This document shows positions 50,661-60,601 of a DNA stretch of 64,000 nt, one piece after another. Source of the DNA: Nitrospirota bacterium. GTDB lineage: Bacteria; Nitrospirota; Nitrospiria; Nitrospirales; Nitrospiraceae. Positions within the stretch are counted from its first letter, which is position 1. Each line of letters starts with the position of its first letter. The translations under genes and the position numbers were made by a program. The stretch is from the NCBI GenBank assembly GCA_040757595.1, contig JBFLWP010000008.1, forward strand, positions 87,202 through 151,201, written 5' to 3'. The notes under the pieces are model-generated. The model had not been told where the DNA came from and made no database searches. It saw only the letters and a program-made list of their open reading frames with translations.

Positions 50661-50734
50661 TGGGGGATCGTCTAGTGGCAGGACGTCAGACTCTGGATCT
50701 GACTACCTAGGTTCGAATCCTAGTCCCCCAGCCA
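50661..50734 (+). tRNA. tRNA-Gln (CTG)
   Basis: Acceptor TGGGGGA/TCCCCCA, anticodon loop CTCTGGA with CTG, T loop TTCGAAT, encoded CCA. Confidence 0.95.
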
Positions 50735-50958
50735 AATCTTTGGCGCGACAGAAGATTCCGGTTTGTCAACCGACGGACAGTGCCGCGCCACAGCCCTCCC
50801 TTCCAGTCATGGCAATGTCTCGCCGGAAGCGGTGTCGCGCAGCGCGACGTCACGATGATGGGCTTCAACCTTTTCCAGCTCGGAGTAGAAAAGGCCCGAA
50901 CTAAGGGTTAGCGAGCGTCGGTGGAACGATGGCCGCTGCCGCTCAACGAGCGAAAAAC

Positions 50959-51032
50959 TGGGGGATCGTCTAGTGGCAGGACGTCAGACTTTGGATCTGA
51001 CTACCCAGGTTCGAATCCTGGTCCCCCAGCCA
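50959..51032 (+). tRNA. tRNA-Gln (TTG)
   Basis: Differs from the preceding gene at only three positions, including the anticodon (TTG). Followed by the same CAAATCTTTG. The 224 bases between the two tRNAs hold no gene I can support. Confidence 0.95.
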
Positions 51033-51049
51033 AATCTTTGTTAACTAGG

Positions 51050-51200
51050 AGTCATTTCAAAACCCGCCGTTCACCCTTCGACGGGCTCAGGGCGAACGGG
51101 GAGTCCCTTGAGAACATTGGCATTCTGCCGTTCATGCCGAGCTTGTCGAAGCCTGTGGTGAGCAAAGTCGAACCGCACGGTCACGGGTTTTGAAATGACT
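51050..51200. mobile_element. MITE-like element with 17-bp terminal inverted repeats
   Basis: AGTCATTTCAAAACCCG at 51050-51066 and its exact reverse complement at 51184-51200 bound 151 bases. Inside are two hairpins of the widespread 'TTCGACGGGCTCAGGGCGAA' type (51072-51099 and 51136-51175). No transposase is encoded. Confidence 0.75.
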
Positions 51201-51216
51201 TCTACGCGATCTCTCT

Positions 51217-51506
51217 ATGGCGAAGCTGAAGGACGTCCTGGCGTTTCTGCGGGAACGCGGGTGGTCCGAATATCGCCATGAAGGGGGAAGCCGCCGAGTC
51301 TGGGGCCATTCGGACGGTCGGCAGATCACGATCGCGACCATCCCGGTCAGGAAATTGACCGGCCCACCCTGGCCAAACTGCTCAAGCAAGCTGGTTATTC
51401 GTTGCGGGAATTCTGGAATCGCTACATCGGCTGTAAGCGGGTAAGCGAGGAGGGTCGGCTTCGCGGTCATGGGGTGGAGGGATGGCGGAGCGTGAAGTGC
51501 CAGTAG
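51217..51506 (+). pseudogene. hicA: Frameshifted hicA toxin
   Basis: The first frame from ATG 51217 gives MAKLKDVLAFLRERGWSEYR ... GSRRVWGHSDGRQITIATIP, the HicA double-stranded RNA-binding core with the catalytic His in the WGHSDGR region. A one-base loss near 51343 shifts the rest (GQEIDRPTLAKLLKQAGYSL) to the next frame, which ends at 51506. No hicB is present next to it. The intact reading in two frames supports recent decay or a sequencing error. Confidence 0.75.
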
Positions 51507-52417
51507 GGGGGAAGATCGGAAACCTGGACCTCGGCGAACGTGTCGCGCAGGGAAAAGATCTCCGGTCGGCGCACGCGCTGTTCAATCGGCGTGAAAAAGC
51601 GATCGTAGGCGGCATGGCAGAGAAAGGGCCAGGAAGCCTCCTCGTAGATGTCGGCCAGGGGCACGTAGCGGCCGAGCCCGAACGGTCGGGCCACGTTGCG
51701 GGCGGCGCGGAGGGGGAGATAGACGGCGCCAGCCAGGCCCGCGGCGAGCACGGCCCGGGCCTTCGGCGAGTGGAGCCGTGAAAGCCGCAGCCGGATCAGG
51801 CTCACGATGCGGAGGAGCCACGTGAAGTAGCGCGGGCGGTTGTCGAGCGCGTAATAGACGAAGACGAGCCACCAGGGAGCATAGTGGGCGATCCGGCGAA
51901 GCGCCTGCAGCATGTCCTCGGGCAGGTGGTGGAGGACCCCCACGCAGAGGGCGAAATCGGCAAAATGCCTCCGGAAGGGGAGCGTTCGGATGTCGCCGCG
52001 GAAGAACAGGGCCGGTGCGTCGTCCAGCAACCGTCTCGCCTGGAAAATCGCGTCGCAGAAGTCCACGAGCACCAGTTCTCGGCAGCGCCTCTTTAGCAGA
52101 TAGCTCCAGCGGCCCATCCCGCAGCCGAGATCGCAGACCCTCGCCTGTTTCAGAGCTTCGAACGGAACCAGATCGAAATATCCGGCGAACTGCCGCTCGT
52201 AGTCCGGCAGCATGCCGTCATAGCACTTCCATTCGGCGCCGAACGTCGCTTGGATCTCCGCGGCATCGGGAGAGAGACGCCCCCCGTCGAGCAGCACGAC
52301 CTCGTCTTCGATCGGGTATTCTAGCCCGTTCACACGGAGACGATCGGGCTCGACGCACACGTCCCCCGTGCCAAACAGGTCCTGCAGGCTTTCCAGTCTG
52401 CTGGCGTACCGGCTCAC
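51467..52417 (-). CDS. SAM-dependent methyltransferase
   Basis: About 316 residues from a GTG at about 52417 preceded by GGAG; TTG 52477 is a less convincing start. Motif I VCDLGCGMGRWSYLL, LVLVDFCDAIFQAR (acidic loop), FALCVGVLHHLPED (motif IV/post). The C-terminal 120 residues contain one hydrophobic stretch (VLAAGLAGAVYLPLRAA). Class I methyltransferase, target unknown; resembles small enzymes in polysaccharide loci. Confidence 0.75.
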   Translation of the reverse strand: MSRYASRLESLQDLFGTGDVCVEPDRLRVNGLEYPIEDEVVLLDGGRLSPDAAEIQATFGAEWKCYDGMLPDYERQFAGYFDLVPFEALKQARVCDLGCGMGRWSYLLKRRCRELVLVDFCDAIFQARRLLDDAPALFFRGDIRTLPFRRHFADFALCVGVLHHLPEDMLQALRRIAHYAPWWLVFVYYALDNRPRYFTWLLRIVSLIRLRLSRLHSPKARAVLAAGLAGAVYLPLRAARNVARPFGLGRYVPLADIYEEASWPFLCHAAYDRFFTPIEQRVRRPEIFSLRDTFAEVQVSDLPPYWHFTLRHPSTP

Positions 52418-52668
52418 AGGACGTAGTCTCCGACTCTTCGAAGCTGAGATGCCCGTGACGGATGCCGGCAGTATCAATGCGCCGGATCAGAATTTCTGGG
52501 GGAAAACCTGACAGAGTGCAACGCGCGCAGAATACGCCTCTAGACGCCCTCTTGCAAGGACAAAAGGCATGAGCCGGGGAAGAACGTCCTGTCCGGTGTG
52601 CTGGTCCTGAAGGAGGGCCGCGGCACTCGGTCGGGTGCCCAGGGGGACGCCGACCGGCTGAGGAGGGG

Positions 52669-54363
52669 CTAGGTTTCCTGCCGGGCTTTTTCGATCTTGG
52701 CCCAGGGGTCCTTGAGGGAGACGGTCCGGTTGAAGACCAGCGCACCCTTGGTCGTATCGGGGTCCGTGCAGAAATAGCCCTGCCGCTCGAACTGGACCCG
52801 CGTGCCCGGCTTGGCCTGGGCCAGGCTCGCCTCCACTTTGCAGCCGGCCAGTCTCTGGAGCGATTGAGGGTTGAGGGACTGGGTCCAATCCCGGTCCGCC
52901 GGAACTTGTGACAGGTCGGTTGTAAGCAGCGCCTCGTAGAGTCGCACCTCCGCGTCCAGCGCGTGCTCGGCCGAGACCCAGTGGATCGTGCTTTTGACCT
53001 TGCGTCGGGAGGAGCCGCCGCTGCGGGTCTCCGGGTCATAGGTGCAGTGCAGCTCGACGACCTCGCCCCGTTCGTTCTTCACCACGTCCACGCACTTGAC
53101 GATGAAGGCGTAGCGGAGCCGGACTTCGCGGCCCGGTGCGAGGCGGAAATACTTGGGCGGTGGCGCTTCGCGGAAGTCCTCCTGCTCGATGTACAGGATC
53201 CGGGAGAAAGGAACCTTTCGCGTGCCGGCGTTCGGGTCTTCCGGGTTGTTGACGGCTTCCAATTCTTCGACCTGTCCTTCCGGATAGTTGTCAATCACGA
53301 CCTTGAGCGGTCGGAGCACGGCCATCACGCGTGCGGCGCGTTTGTTGAGGTCCTCACGGACGAAGTGCTCCAGCAGGGCCATCTCGATCGTCGCATCCCG
53401 TTTGGCCACGCCGATGTGCTCGCAGAAGGCGCGGATCGCTTCGGGCGTATAGCCCCGCCGCCGCAATCCCTTGAGCGTCGGCAGGCGCGGGTCGTCCCAC
53501 CCGGTGACGAGCTTCTTCTCGACCAGCTCGAGCAGCCGCCGCTTGCTCATGACCGTGTTGGTGAGATTGAGCCGCGCGAACTCGATCTGCTGCGGACGAT
53601 GCGGCGTCTCGCACTGCTCGATCACCCAATCGTAGAGCGGCCGGTGGTCTTCGAACTCCAGCGTGCAGATCGAGTGGGTGATCCCCTCGATCGCGTCCGA
53701 CAGGGGATGGGCATAGTCGTAGGACGGGTAGAGGCACCACTTGTCGCCGGTCCGGTAATGGGTCGCGTGCCTGATGCGGTAGAGGACCGGATCGCGCAGA
53801 TTGATGTTCGGGGAGGCCATGTCGATCTTGGCCCGCAGGACATGGGCCCCGTCGGGAAATTCCCCGGCCCTCATCCGCTGAAAGAGATCGAGATTGTCTT
53901 CGACCGGCCTGGTCCGGTAGGGGCTGTCCTTGCCCGGCTCGGTGAGGGTGCCTCGGTGCCGTCGGATCTCGTCCGCGCTCAGACTGTCCACATAGGCCTT
54001 GCCCTTCTTGATCAGTTTCACGGCGTATTCAAAGAGCGGCTCGAAATAGTCCGAGGCGTAGAACATCTTGTCTTTCCAGTCGAAGCCCAGCCAGCGCACG
54101 TCCTCCTGGATGGCTTGGACGTATTCGGGGTCTTCCGTCTCGGGGTTCGTATCGTCGAAGCGGAGGTGACAGACGCCGCCGGGATTCTCGCTGGCGATCC
54201 CGAAGTTCAGGCACATGGACTTGGCGTGGCCGATGTGGAGGTAGCCGTTCGGCTCCGGGGGGAAGCGGGTGACGACCCGGCCTCCGTGCTTGCCGGCCTT
54301 CCGGTCCTGGGCGACGATGTCCCGGATGAAATCCGAAGGGGGGGATGGCTCGGGATCGGTCAT
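52669..54363 (-). CDS. glnS: Glutaminyl-tRNA synthetase
   Basis: 564 residues from ATG 54363. [20 protein letters not shown] (HIGH), [10 protein letters not shown], and [10 protein letters not shown] (MSK). Two beta-barrel anticodon domains follow. Direct tRNA-Gln charging; both cognate tRNAs are encoded 1.6-2 kb away. A 250-base gap to the methyltransferase holds no gene. Confidence 0.95.
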   Translation of the reverse strand: MTDPEPSPPSDFIRDIVAQDRKAGKHGGRVVTRFPPEPNGYLHIGHAKSMCLNFGIASENPGGVCHLRFDDTNPETEDPEYVQAIQEDVRWLGFDWKDKMFYASDYFEPLFEYAVKLIKKGKAYVDSLSADEIRRHRGTLTEPGKDSPYRTRPVEDNLDLFQRMRAGEFPDGAHVLRAKIDMASPNINLRDPVLYRIRHATHYRTGDKWCLYPSYDYAHPLSDAIEGITHSICTLEFEDHRPLYDWVIEQCETPHRPQQIEFARLNLTNTVMSKRRLLELVEKKLVTGWDDPRLPTLKGLRRRGYTPEAIRAFCEHIGVAKRDATIEMALLEHFVREDLNKRAARVMAVLRPLKVVIDNYPEGQVEELEAVNNPEDPNAGTRKVPFSRILYIEQEDFREAPPPKYFRLAPGREVRLRYAFIVKCVDVVKNERGEVVELHCTYDPETRSGGSSRRKVKSTIHWVSAEHALDAEVRLYEALLTTDLSQVPADRDWTQSLNPQSLQRLAGCKVEASLAQAKPGTRVQFERQGYFCTDPDTTKGALVFNRTVSLKDPWAKIEKARQET

Positions 54364-54494
54364 GTCTGCGGCTCCATGTGCTGCAATCTGCGCGACCGTC
54401 GCGCTTCTCGGCCTCTGTTCTATCACAGACCAGGGCAAAGGAGAAACGGCCGCGCCCTGTGGTCGGGCCCGGGGGCAAGCCGTATAATGGCCCC

Positions 54495-56003
54495 ATGCTC
54501 CCCGGCCGTTCCCGATCAGCCGGCAGGCTCGTTCTGTGTCTGCTCGTCTTCCCGCTGCTCGTCGGCTGCGCCGCCCGGTATTTCCGCGACGTCGAGGCGC
54601 CAAGCCAGCCAGCTCTCCGGCACACCCTCCAGGCCTGGCCCTATCGGGAATACTGGACCGGGGTCGTCTTCAACGGGGAAAAGATCGGCCTCACGCACCT
54701 GGCTCTGCAGCCGGCGGGGGGCGATCAGTACGAGCTGCGCGCCGAAGCCCTGCTCGCCTTCCACTTCCTGGGCTTCGACAAGCGGGTCACGCTCGCCTCG
54801 CAGGATTGGGTGACGGACGACCTGCGTCTGAATCGCTTCGTCCATGACTATGATCTCGACGGCAACCGGCTGAGGCTCACCGGCCGGGTCGAGCAGGGGC
54901 AGCTCGTGGTCGAACGGGAGAGCGGCGGCCGGATGACCTCGGAGACGATCCCCTTGACCGGTCCGATCTATCCCTCCAGCGCGATCGCCTTGTACCCGAC
55001 GTGGCAGGGGCTGGCCGTCGGGCGGGAGTACCGCTATCAGGTCTACGACGGCCAGCGGCAGCAACTGGCGGCGGTGTCGCAGGCGATTGAGGCTTATCAG
55101 GAAAGTGATCTCTTTTCCGGCCGCGCCTATCGGGTCGCTACGAAGCTGGACGGGCAGGAGGCCACGACCTGGGTCAACGAACGGGGCGAGCCGGTGCTGG
55201 AGATGGCCTGGCACGGAATCCTGATCTCCTCGCTGGAGAGCGAAGCCGAAGCCAAGGCTTACCTGGCCCAGGCCAGCCTGAACAAGCGGGACGTGCTGGT
55301 GGAGTTCAGCCTGATTCGGACGAGCCGGCCGATCCCCGCCCCGCGCGCGGTCAGGCGATTGTTGGTGAATCTGGCAGGCCTGCCCGATGCGTTCACGATC
55401 CCGTCGGATCAGTGGCAGGACTGTCGGCGGGAGGGGCCGAACGCCCGTTGTTTCATCCAGGCTGTCGAACCAGCCGCGATCGGCGAGCCCCGTCCCGTTC
55501 CCCTCGACGAGCTGAAGCCCTATCTCAAGCCGACCCAGACCATTGACAGCCAGGACCGAGAGATTCAACGCACCGCCCGGGAGATCGTCGGGCCTGCCAC
55601 CGAGCCGCTAGCGCAGGTCAGGCGAGTGGTCGCCTGGCTGCAGGAGCAGGTCGCTCAGGAGCCGGCGGACGTCTTCACCTCGCGCGAGGTCTTCGACAAG
55701 CGGAAAGCCGAGTGTCAGGGGCTGACCTGGCTCTATGCGGCCTTCGCACGGAGCCTCGACGTGCCGACCAAGGTGGTGAACGGCCTCGTCTACGTGGGCG
55801 AATTGGGCGGGTTTCTCTACCATACCTGGGCCGAGAGCTACGTCGGAGGCCGATGGTTGCCGATTGACCCGACGTTCGGCCAGGTCGGGGCGGATGCGAC
55901 CCACATCAAGTTGATCGAGGGCGACCGACCGGCCGACCTCCTGCCCCTCGTGGACCTCGTCGGAAGGATCCGCATCGAGGCGCTCTCCGATTCGCGATCG
56001 TGA
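54495..56003 (+). CDS. Transglutaminase-like lipoprotein
   Basis: 502 residues from ATG 54495. Lipobox LLVGC near residue 25. The C-terminal transglutaminase core has Cys in [17 protein letters not shown], His in [12 protein letters not shown] and Asp in LPIDPTFGQ, the full catalytic triad of the PF01841 fold. A beta-rich domain of about 300 residues precedes it. It is likely to be an envelope-anchored protease or amide-modifying enzyme. Confidence 0.82.
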   Translation: MLPGRSRSAGRLVLCLLVFPLLVGCAARYFRDVEAPSQPALRHTLQAWPYREYWTGVVFNGEKIGLTHLALQPAGGDQYELRAEALLAFHFLGFDKRVTLASQDWVTDDLRLNRFVHDYDLDGNRLRLTGRVEQGQLVVERESGGRMTSETIPLTGPIYPSSAIALYPTWQGLAVGREYRYQVYDGQRQQLAAVSQAIEAYQESDLFSGRAYRVATKLDGQEATTWVNERGEPVLEMAWHGILISSLESEAEAKAYLAQASLNKRDVLVEFSLIRTSRPIPAPRAVRRLLVNLAGLPDAFTIPSDQWQDCRREGPNARCFIQAVEPAAIGEPRPVPLDELKPYLKPTQTIDSQDREIQRTAREIVGPATEPLAQVRRVVAWLQEQVAQEPADVFTSREVFDKRKAECQGLTWLYAAFARSLDVPTKVVNGLVYVGELGGFLYHTWAESYVGGRWLPIDPTFGQVGADATHIKLIEGDRPADLLPLVDLVGRIRIEALSDSRS

Positions 56004-56103
56004 TCGGCGAAAGGCGGCTTGATTTCCTCCCGAGAAATCGAGTAGGGTGCGTCGCCCTCATGCGACGTGTTGAGCTCACCAGTCTGATTGACGCAACACC
56101 ATC

Positions 56104-56760
56104 GTGACGCGCCCCCTCTTCATCATCCTGTTGCTGGCCGTGCTCGCCGTCCCGAGCCTCGCGCTTGCCGAACGACCCGCCACGGAGCTGAGCGCCGAGG
56201 CCCAAAGGGAATGCGACCAGGGGCGGAGGGCCAAGGAGCGGTCGGTCCGGCTGGCCCATTTCGAGAAGAGCCAGAAGCTGGCCGAGCGGGCCGTGGCCCT
56301 GAACGACCAGCTTGCGGCCGCCCACTTCGCCCTTTTCTGCAGCCTGGGCGAACAGATCCGGATTGACGGGGAGACCCTCAGCGCCACGTCGCTGTTCGGG
56401 TTCCGGCGCGTGATGAGGGAGCTCGACCGCACCTTGGAGATCGAGCCGGACAACCTTGACGCCCTTTCTTCCAAGGGCACCTTCCTGGTCAGGCTTCCGG
56501 TCCTCCTCGGTGGGGATGCGACGAGGGGAGAGCAGCTGCTGCGATACGTGATCCAGCGGGAGCCGCGATCGGTGAACGCCCGCCTGAGCCTGGCCAAGGC
56601 CTATGCGGCGCGCGGGAAGCGTGCGGAAGCAATGACCCTGGCGGCGGACGCCCTGAAGTTTGCCGAGGCCGACGGACACGAGGACTTCATCCCCGAGGCC
56701 CGGGCCACCCTGGCCGCCCTGGGGTTGAATCAGGCCGACATCCTCACGGTCAGGCCCTGA
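56104..56760 (+). CDS. Exported TPR-like protein
   Basis: 218 residues from GTG 56104. Signal peptide residues 1-22 (IILLLAVLAVPSLALA). Helical hairpins AERAVALNDQLAAAHFALFC, ELDRTLEIEPDNLDALSSKG and VNARLSLAKAYAARGKRAEA have the TPR pattern. A periplasmic scaffold; partner unknown. Confidence 0.72.
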   Translation: MTRPLFIILLLAVLAVPSLALAERPATELSAEAQRECDQGRRAKERSVRLAHFEKSQKLAERAVALNDQLAAAHFALFCSLGEQIRIDGETLSATSLFGFRRVMRELDRTLEIEPDNLDALSSKGTFLVRLPVLLGGDATRGEQLLRYVIQREPRSVNARLSLAKAYAARGKRAEAMTLAADALKFAEADGHEDFIPEARATLAALGLNQADILTVRP

Positions 56761-56818
56761 TCCACTCTCCCTCCCTCACCTCATCCACACGTTCAGCACG
56801 TGATCGCCGCGGCTCGGC

Positions 56819-57493
56819 TCATCGGTTCCGCTTCCGCCGCCACGCATCCAGGATCGGGGCGGCCATCAGCAGCAGGGCGACGAGGAAGAGCGGCCAGTTG
56901 AACCAAGTCGGCCGCACGGCACGGATCGCCTCCTCTCCCGCGCCCAGCACCTGGAGCGTATCGGCCATGAAGCAGTAGAGGGCCAGGATCATCCCGCCGC
57001 CCGCCAGGCTCCAGGCCCAACGCCCGGGCCGAAGCGGTTCCTCCTGCCGGTCGGCCGAGCCCAGGAGCGTTCCGCCGAGCACCATCAGGACGGCGATGCT
57101 CACCGGCGCCCACACCGGTCCCCACCAGGGGAGCGGGATCAGGAACAGGACGTCCCAGTCCGTCGGAGACCGGGGCCAGCCGGCCAGCACCCACAGGAAG
57201 GCGTAGTAGAAGATGTCCCAGATCCCGAAGGCGAGCAGGAAGTAGCCGGACCGGCTGATCCAGGTTTGGCCAGCCAGCCACCCCACCGCCGCCAGCATCG
57301 CCAGCGTCGCCGCTTCACGGGCGATCTCGGTCTGGAGCACCCAGGCCGGCACGTCCGCCGGCGTGATCCGGAACGGATCGAGACGATTGGCCAGGGTCCG
57401 TAGATAGAGGACGACGGCAGACTCCACGAAGGCCATGGCCACCGCATAGGCGGCCACCGGGACCCAGCGAGAGCGAAAGGACATGGATGGCAT
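56819..57493 (-). CDS. Integral membrane protein of unknown function
   Basis: 224 residues from ATG 57493 (alternatively 57484). About six membrane helices, for example AYAVAMAFVESAVVLYL and PVSIAVLMVLGGTLLG. Many Trp. No family recognised. Confidence 0.7.
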   Translation of the reverse strand: MPSMSFRSRWVPVAAYAVAMAFVESAVVLYLRTLANRLDPFRITPADVPAWVLQTEIAREAATLAMLAAVGWLAGQTWISRSGYFLLAFGIWDIFYYAFLWVLAGWPRSPTDWDVLFLIPLPWWGPVWAPVSIAVLMVLGGTLLGSADRQEEPLRPGRWAWSLAGGGMILALYCFMADTLQVLGAGEEAIRAVRPTWFNWPLFLVALLLMAAPILDAWRRKRNR

Positions 57494-57510
57494 ACTCGGG
57501 GAGCGGGCGG

Positions 57511-57894
57511 TTACGGCCCCATGGCGGGCGTATTGATCTTGCCCACATACTTCTCCCAACTGGCCACGACGCCGTCCTCAAAAAACACCCGGAACTCGGA
57601 CGTCTTGCACGGGTCCCGGCCGCCGGGAGGGTAGAGCCACACCTCGACCTGTTTGCCTTTGAAATCGAACTGCCGTTTGCAGATGGGCTCGCCTTCGACC
57701 AGGTAGACCTGGTCCGGGGTCATCCCCTTGAGCAGATAGCCGTTGTCGATCGCCCGCCTGATCGGATCGGGATAGGAGGGGTACTGGTCGCGCAGCAGGC
57801 GGTCTCGCGCCGACTCGCACCCGCCGATGAGCGACAAGGCCAGGAGGGAGCAGACGATGGGCGCCGCGCGCACGGTTGGTTCCGTCGGCCGCAT
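57511..57894 (-). CDS. Small lipoprotein of SmpA/BamE-like shape
   Basis: 127 residues from ATG 57894 after GAAGGA. Lipobox LIGGC. IDNGYLLKGMTPDQVYLVEG resembles the GMTxxQV motif of SmpA/OmlA proteins, and the C-terminal half has the matching strands. Two Cys in the mature part (EPICKRQ, RDPCKTS). Confidence 0.65.
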   Translation of the reverse strand: MRPTEPTVRAAPIVCSLLALSLIGGCESARDRLLRDQYPSYPDPIRRAIDNGYLLKGMTPDQVYLVEGEPICKRQFDFKGKQVEVWLYPPGGRDPCKTSEFRVFFEDGVVASWEKYVGKINTPAMGP

Positions 57895-58001
57895 GTACCG
57901 GTCCTTCGTATCGCATTCCGCGTCGCGTTGCAATCCCCCAGGGCCTGTGGTATGGTTCGCCCCGGCTTTGAACCGCTGCCATCCTCTCTCGGAGACCGGC
58001 T

Positions 58002-58079
58002 GGTCCCATCGTCTAGCCTGGCCTAGGACGGAGCCCTCTCAAGGCTCAGACACGGGTTCGAATCCCGTTGGGACCACCA
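58002..58079 (+). tRNA. tRNA-Glu (CTC), element attachment site
   Basis: Acceptor GGTCCCA/TGGGACC, anticodon loop CTCTCAA with CTC, T loop TTCGAAT, encoded CCA. The integrase gene runs into it from the right, as at tRNA-located att sites. Confidence 0.93.
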
Positions 58080-59237
58080 ATTTCTTCCTTTCTCCTTCAA
58101 CGACTTCGTAGCGTTCACCGCCTTCCCGACAATCCCCTCGAAAATTTCATAGGACAAACCATAGGACAAAGTGTAGGCTTTCTCCAACATCGTCACCGCT
58201 CTTCGAAGCTGCTTATTCCAGCCAGGTCCGCCATGCGAATAGGCGCTCGTCATCGCCTCCGATCCCATGAGATCCCCGCCAAGTCCGCGGATGCGATGCC
58301 CCAACAGGGCCGCTCTCACCTCCAGGCTCACGCCCAGGTTTTGCAGACGCGTTGCGAAGGTATGCCTGAGATCGTGGAAGTGCAGGTCGTGGACTTTTGC
58401 CCGCTTGCACGTCCGACTCCAGAAGGTTCCCAGCGCGTCGGCGGTCCAACGCCGGAAAATCTGGTCCTCAATATTCGGGACGTCTGTCTGTAGAGCCGCA
58501 AACGCCACACGGTTGAGCGGAAGCTCCCGAGGCGTGTTCTTAAGCCGGCTCCGCGCTGGCGGCAAGATCAGCCAGGGCCCGTCGTCGCGTTGCCTCACCC
58601 ATGACCGGCCAATCTCAACAATTTTCCCCTCACGAAGGCCCGTATGAAGCGCGACCAGCGCGATCCGCCACAGTGCTTCCGGTGCCACTTTCTGAATCGC
58701 ATTCAACTCTTCATCAGTCGCGACCCGTTCCCGAATAGCCACGTCCGGCAGTTCAACGCGCTTCAGTCGGTTCTTGTCGAGTTTGTCGAAATCAACCGCA
58801 AGATTGAGAATTCGCATCAGAACATTCCACTCGCGCCGGATCGTCCAGTGCGCGGCCTTGGCTTGGAGCCGATCGTTGATGAACTGCAAGCCATCTTCGG
58901 CCGTGAGCGAATCAAGAGGGCGATCACCAAATCGAGGCAGCAAATGGACTTCAACGACGTTTTCGGGGCGTCTCAGATCGATGCGGTTTTTGACCCGCAT
59001 CGTCTGCCAATAGATCGGGAGGAATTCACGAAGGGTCGGGGCGGAGATCCTTGTTTGACCTTGGACATGATTGCCAGCCTGGATCTTGGCGATCGCCTTG
59101 AGCGCCTGTTGCTCAGCTTCTTCCTTGGTCAAGTTGTAGCCGAGCAGCGGCCGGTATCGCTCGCCCTTCCAGCGGTAGTACAGATCGAACGCCAATCCAT
59201 GGCGTTTCGTGGCGCGGGTCTTGATCGTGATGTTCAT
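58023..59237 (-). CDS. Tyrosine site-specific integrase
   Basis: 404 residues from ATG 59237 after GAGGAGGTCC. Catalytic residues: Arg in LHTGLREGK, HDLRHTFAT (H-x2-R), LLGHR and the nucleophile Tyr in TSAYSHGG. N-terminal SAM-like/Arm region present. The last 18 residues (SQRDSNPCLSLERAPS) are the antisense of tRNA-Glu. Base composition is lower in GC than the host segment. Confidence 0.9.
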   Translation of the reverse strand: MNITIKTRATKRHGLAFDLYYRWKGERYRPLLGYNLTKEEAEQQALKAIAKIQAGNHVQGQTRISAPTLREFLPIYWQTMRVKNRIDLRRPENVVEVHLLPRFGDRPLDSLTAEDGLQFINDRLQAKAAHWTIRREWNVLMRILNLAVDFDKLDKNRLKRVELPDVAIRERVATDEELNAIQKVAPEALWRIALVALHTGLREGKIVEIGRSWVRQRDDGPWLILPPARSRLKNTPRELPLNRVAFAALQTDVPNIEDQIFRRWTADALGTFWSRTCKRAKVHDLHFHDLRHTFATRLQNLGVSLEVRAALLGHRIRGLGGDLMGSEAMTSAYSHGGPGWNKQLRRAVTMLEKAYTLSYGLSYEIFEGIVGKAVNATKSLKEKGRNWWSQRDSNPCLSLERAPS

Positions 59238-59248
59238 AAAGGACCTCC

Positions 59249-59500
59249 TCAGCGATAGAGCGGATTGCGATGATAGACAGGAGGAGACGCAATGTCTATG
59301 CCTGAGAGTGCGCTGCTTTCCGCCTGCGTCGCTGAGGCACTGACTCCTCCGCTTCTGACCCAAGCGAGGAGATCATCCTTGTCAAAGAGGTAACTCCGAG
59401 AACCAGGAGGCCGGTACCGCCGAATGCTCCGGTTTTGGTAGAGCCACGACTTCGATTTTCGCAGGAACCGAGCGGCTTCGGTCAGGGTCAGAAGCTGCAT
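59249..59500 (-). CDS. Excisionase/AlpA-like helix-turn-helix protein
   Basis: 83 residues from ATG 59500. LTLTEAARFLRKSKSWLYQN is a MerR-type HTH; RYRPPGSRSYLFDKDDLLAW completes the HTH_17/excisionase wing. It lies 11 bases ahead of the integrase start, the usual xis-int order. Confidence 0.82.
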   Translation of the reverse strand: MQLLTLTEAARFLRKSKSWLYQNRSIRRYRPPGSRSYLFDKDDLLAWVRSGGVSASATQAESSALSGIDIASPPVYHRNPLYR

Positions 59501-59723
59501 GCCTTCCTCGTACTCTCCGTTCAAAAATGACCAACACTGGAGGGGGCGTGCCGGGGCTGAAGAGCAGCGAGCCACGCCCTGCCGGTCCCCTCCCTCCTGG
59601 CCCCCTCCCGTCCGGTCCTGTCCACTGCGAGAGCCCGACCCGCTGCCCCCATTCCGCCCACACCCCCAGACGTGCGTGAGGGGTGGGGCTCAAAATGTTT
59701 TTTGTTGAGGGAGGAGGGGGCAG

Positions 59724-60224
59724 ATGAAGGGGCAGAGGCGAGTCAGTCGGCTGGCACGGCGTGAGGAGGCGCCCGCCCCCGCGCGGCCCTATCTCGTGCC
59801 CCGGTACCGGATCAGCCTGGTGCAGGAAGCCGCCTATCCCACCGAGGCCCCGATCGTCACCGATTCCCGCGCCGCTGGTCAGGCGCTCCAGCCGGTCTTT
59901 GAGGGCCTGGACCGGGAGCAGTTCGTCGTCTGCTGTCTGGACGCCAAGCACCGGATCATCGGCGTCAACGTGGTTTCCGTCGGCTCCCTCACCCTCAGCA
60001 TTGTGCATCCGCGCGAGGTCTTCAAACCGGCGATCCTGCTGAACGCCGCGGCGGTGCTCCTGGCCCACAACCATCCGTCCGGGGACTCTACGCCGAGCCA
60101 GGAGGACCGCGCGTTGACCGCCCGGCTGAAGGCCGCCGGCGAAGTTCTGGGAATCACCGTGCTGGACCATGTGATTGTCGGCGACGGCCGCCTCTACAGC
60201 TTTGCCGATGAGGGGCAACTGTGA
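59724..60224 (+). CDS. RadC-like JAB/MPN protein, short form
   Basis: 166 residues. The domain has the JAMM metal motif AHNHPSGDSTPSQED and the following VLDHVIVGDGRLYSF. The N-terminal helix-hairpin-helix of chromosomal RadC is missing. Short RadC proteins are common on mobile elements; role in the element is unclear. Confidence 0.88.
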   Translation: MKGQRRVSRLARREEAPAPARPYLVPRYRISLVQEAAYPTEAPIVTDSRAAGQALQPVFEGLDREQFVVCCLDAKHRIIGVNVVSVGSLTLSIVHPREVFKPAILLNAAAVLLAHNHPSGDSTPSQEDRALTARLKAAGEVLGITVLDHVIVGDGRLYSFADEGQL

Positions 60225-60258
60225 GCGGCGGTCGCTCCACCATGAAAGGAGCCCCGTC

Positions 60259-60447
60259 ATGACGACGACGACCACCAACCACCTCTCATCCCCTGAGCCG
60301 CGCCGGTGCAGCGAGTGCGGGCGGCAGGCCTGGGAGACCGCCACGGTCGTTGACCCGACCACCGGCTCGCAACTCGCTCTTTGCGGTCAATGCGTCATCG
60401 TCTTGCTCCAGCGCCAGCACTTTCCCCCTGGCTGCGGCGGCGGGTAG
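60259..60447 (+). CDS. Small zinc-ribbon protein
   Basis: 62 residues from ATG 60259 after AAAGGAGC. CSECGR and CGQC give a four-Cys zinc site. No recognised family. 34 bases after RadC, so probably co-transcribed. Confidence 0.65.
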   Translation: MTTTTTNHLSSPEPRRCSECGRQAWETATVVDPTTGSQLALCGQCVIVLLQRQHFPPGCGGG

Positions 60448-60520
60448 CCCGCTTGCCCGGCTCGACGCACAGCCTGCCGATCGGCAACGCAGTCCCTCTG
60501 TTGCGACCACGTATTCTGCT

Positions 60521-60548
60521 TTGCAAACCCGTCCTTCCGTCCTATACT
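60521..60548 (+). promoter_or_regulatory. Promoter for the following gene
   Basis: TTGCAA (60521-60526), 16-base spacer, TATACT (60543-60548). Confidence 0.5.
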
Positions 60549-60601
60549 GTCCTGCCTTGACGATTGGCCGGTCCAAGCTTCCTCTCGTCACGAGGCGGCT
60601 T

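Noticed and set aside
51217..52480. hicB antitoxin gene beside hicA
   Set aside because: The downstream region is occupied by an antisense methyltransferase gene, and no HicB-like sequence is visible upstream.
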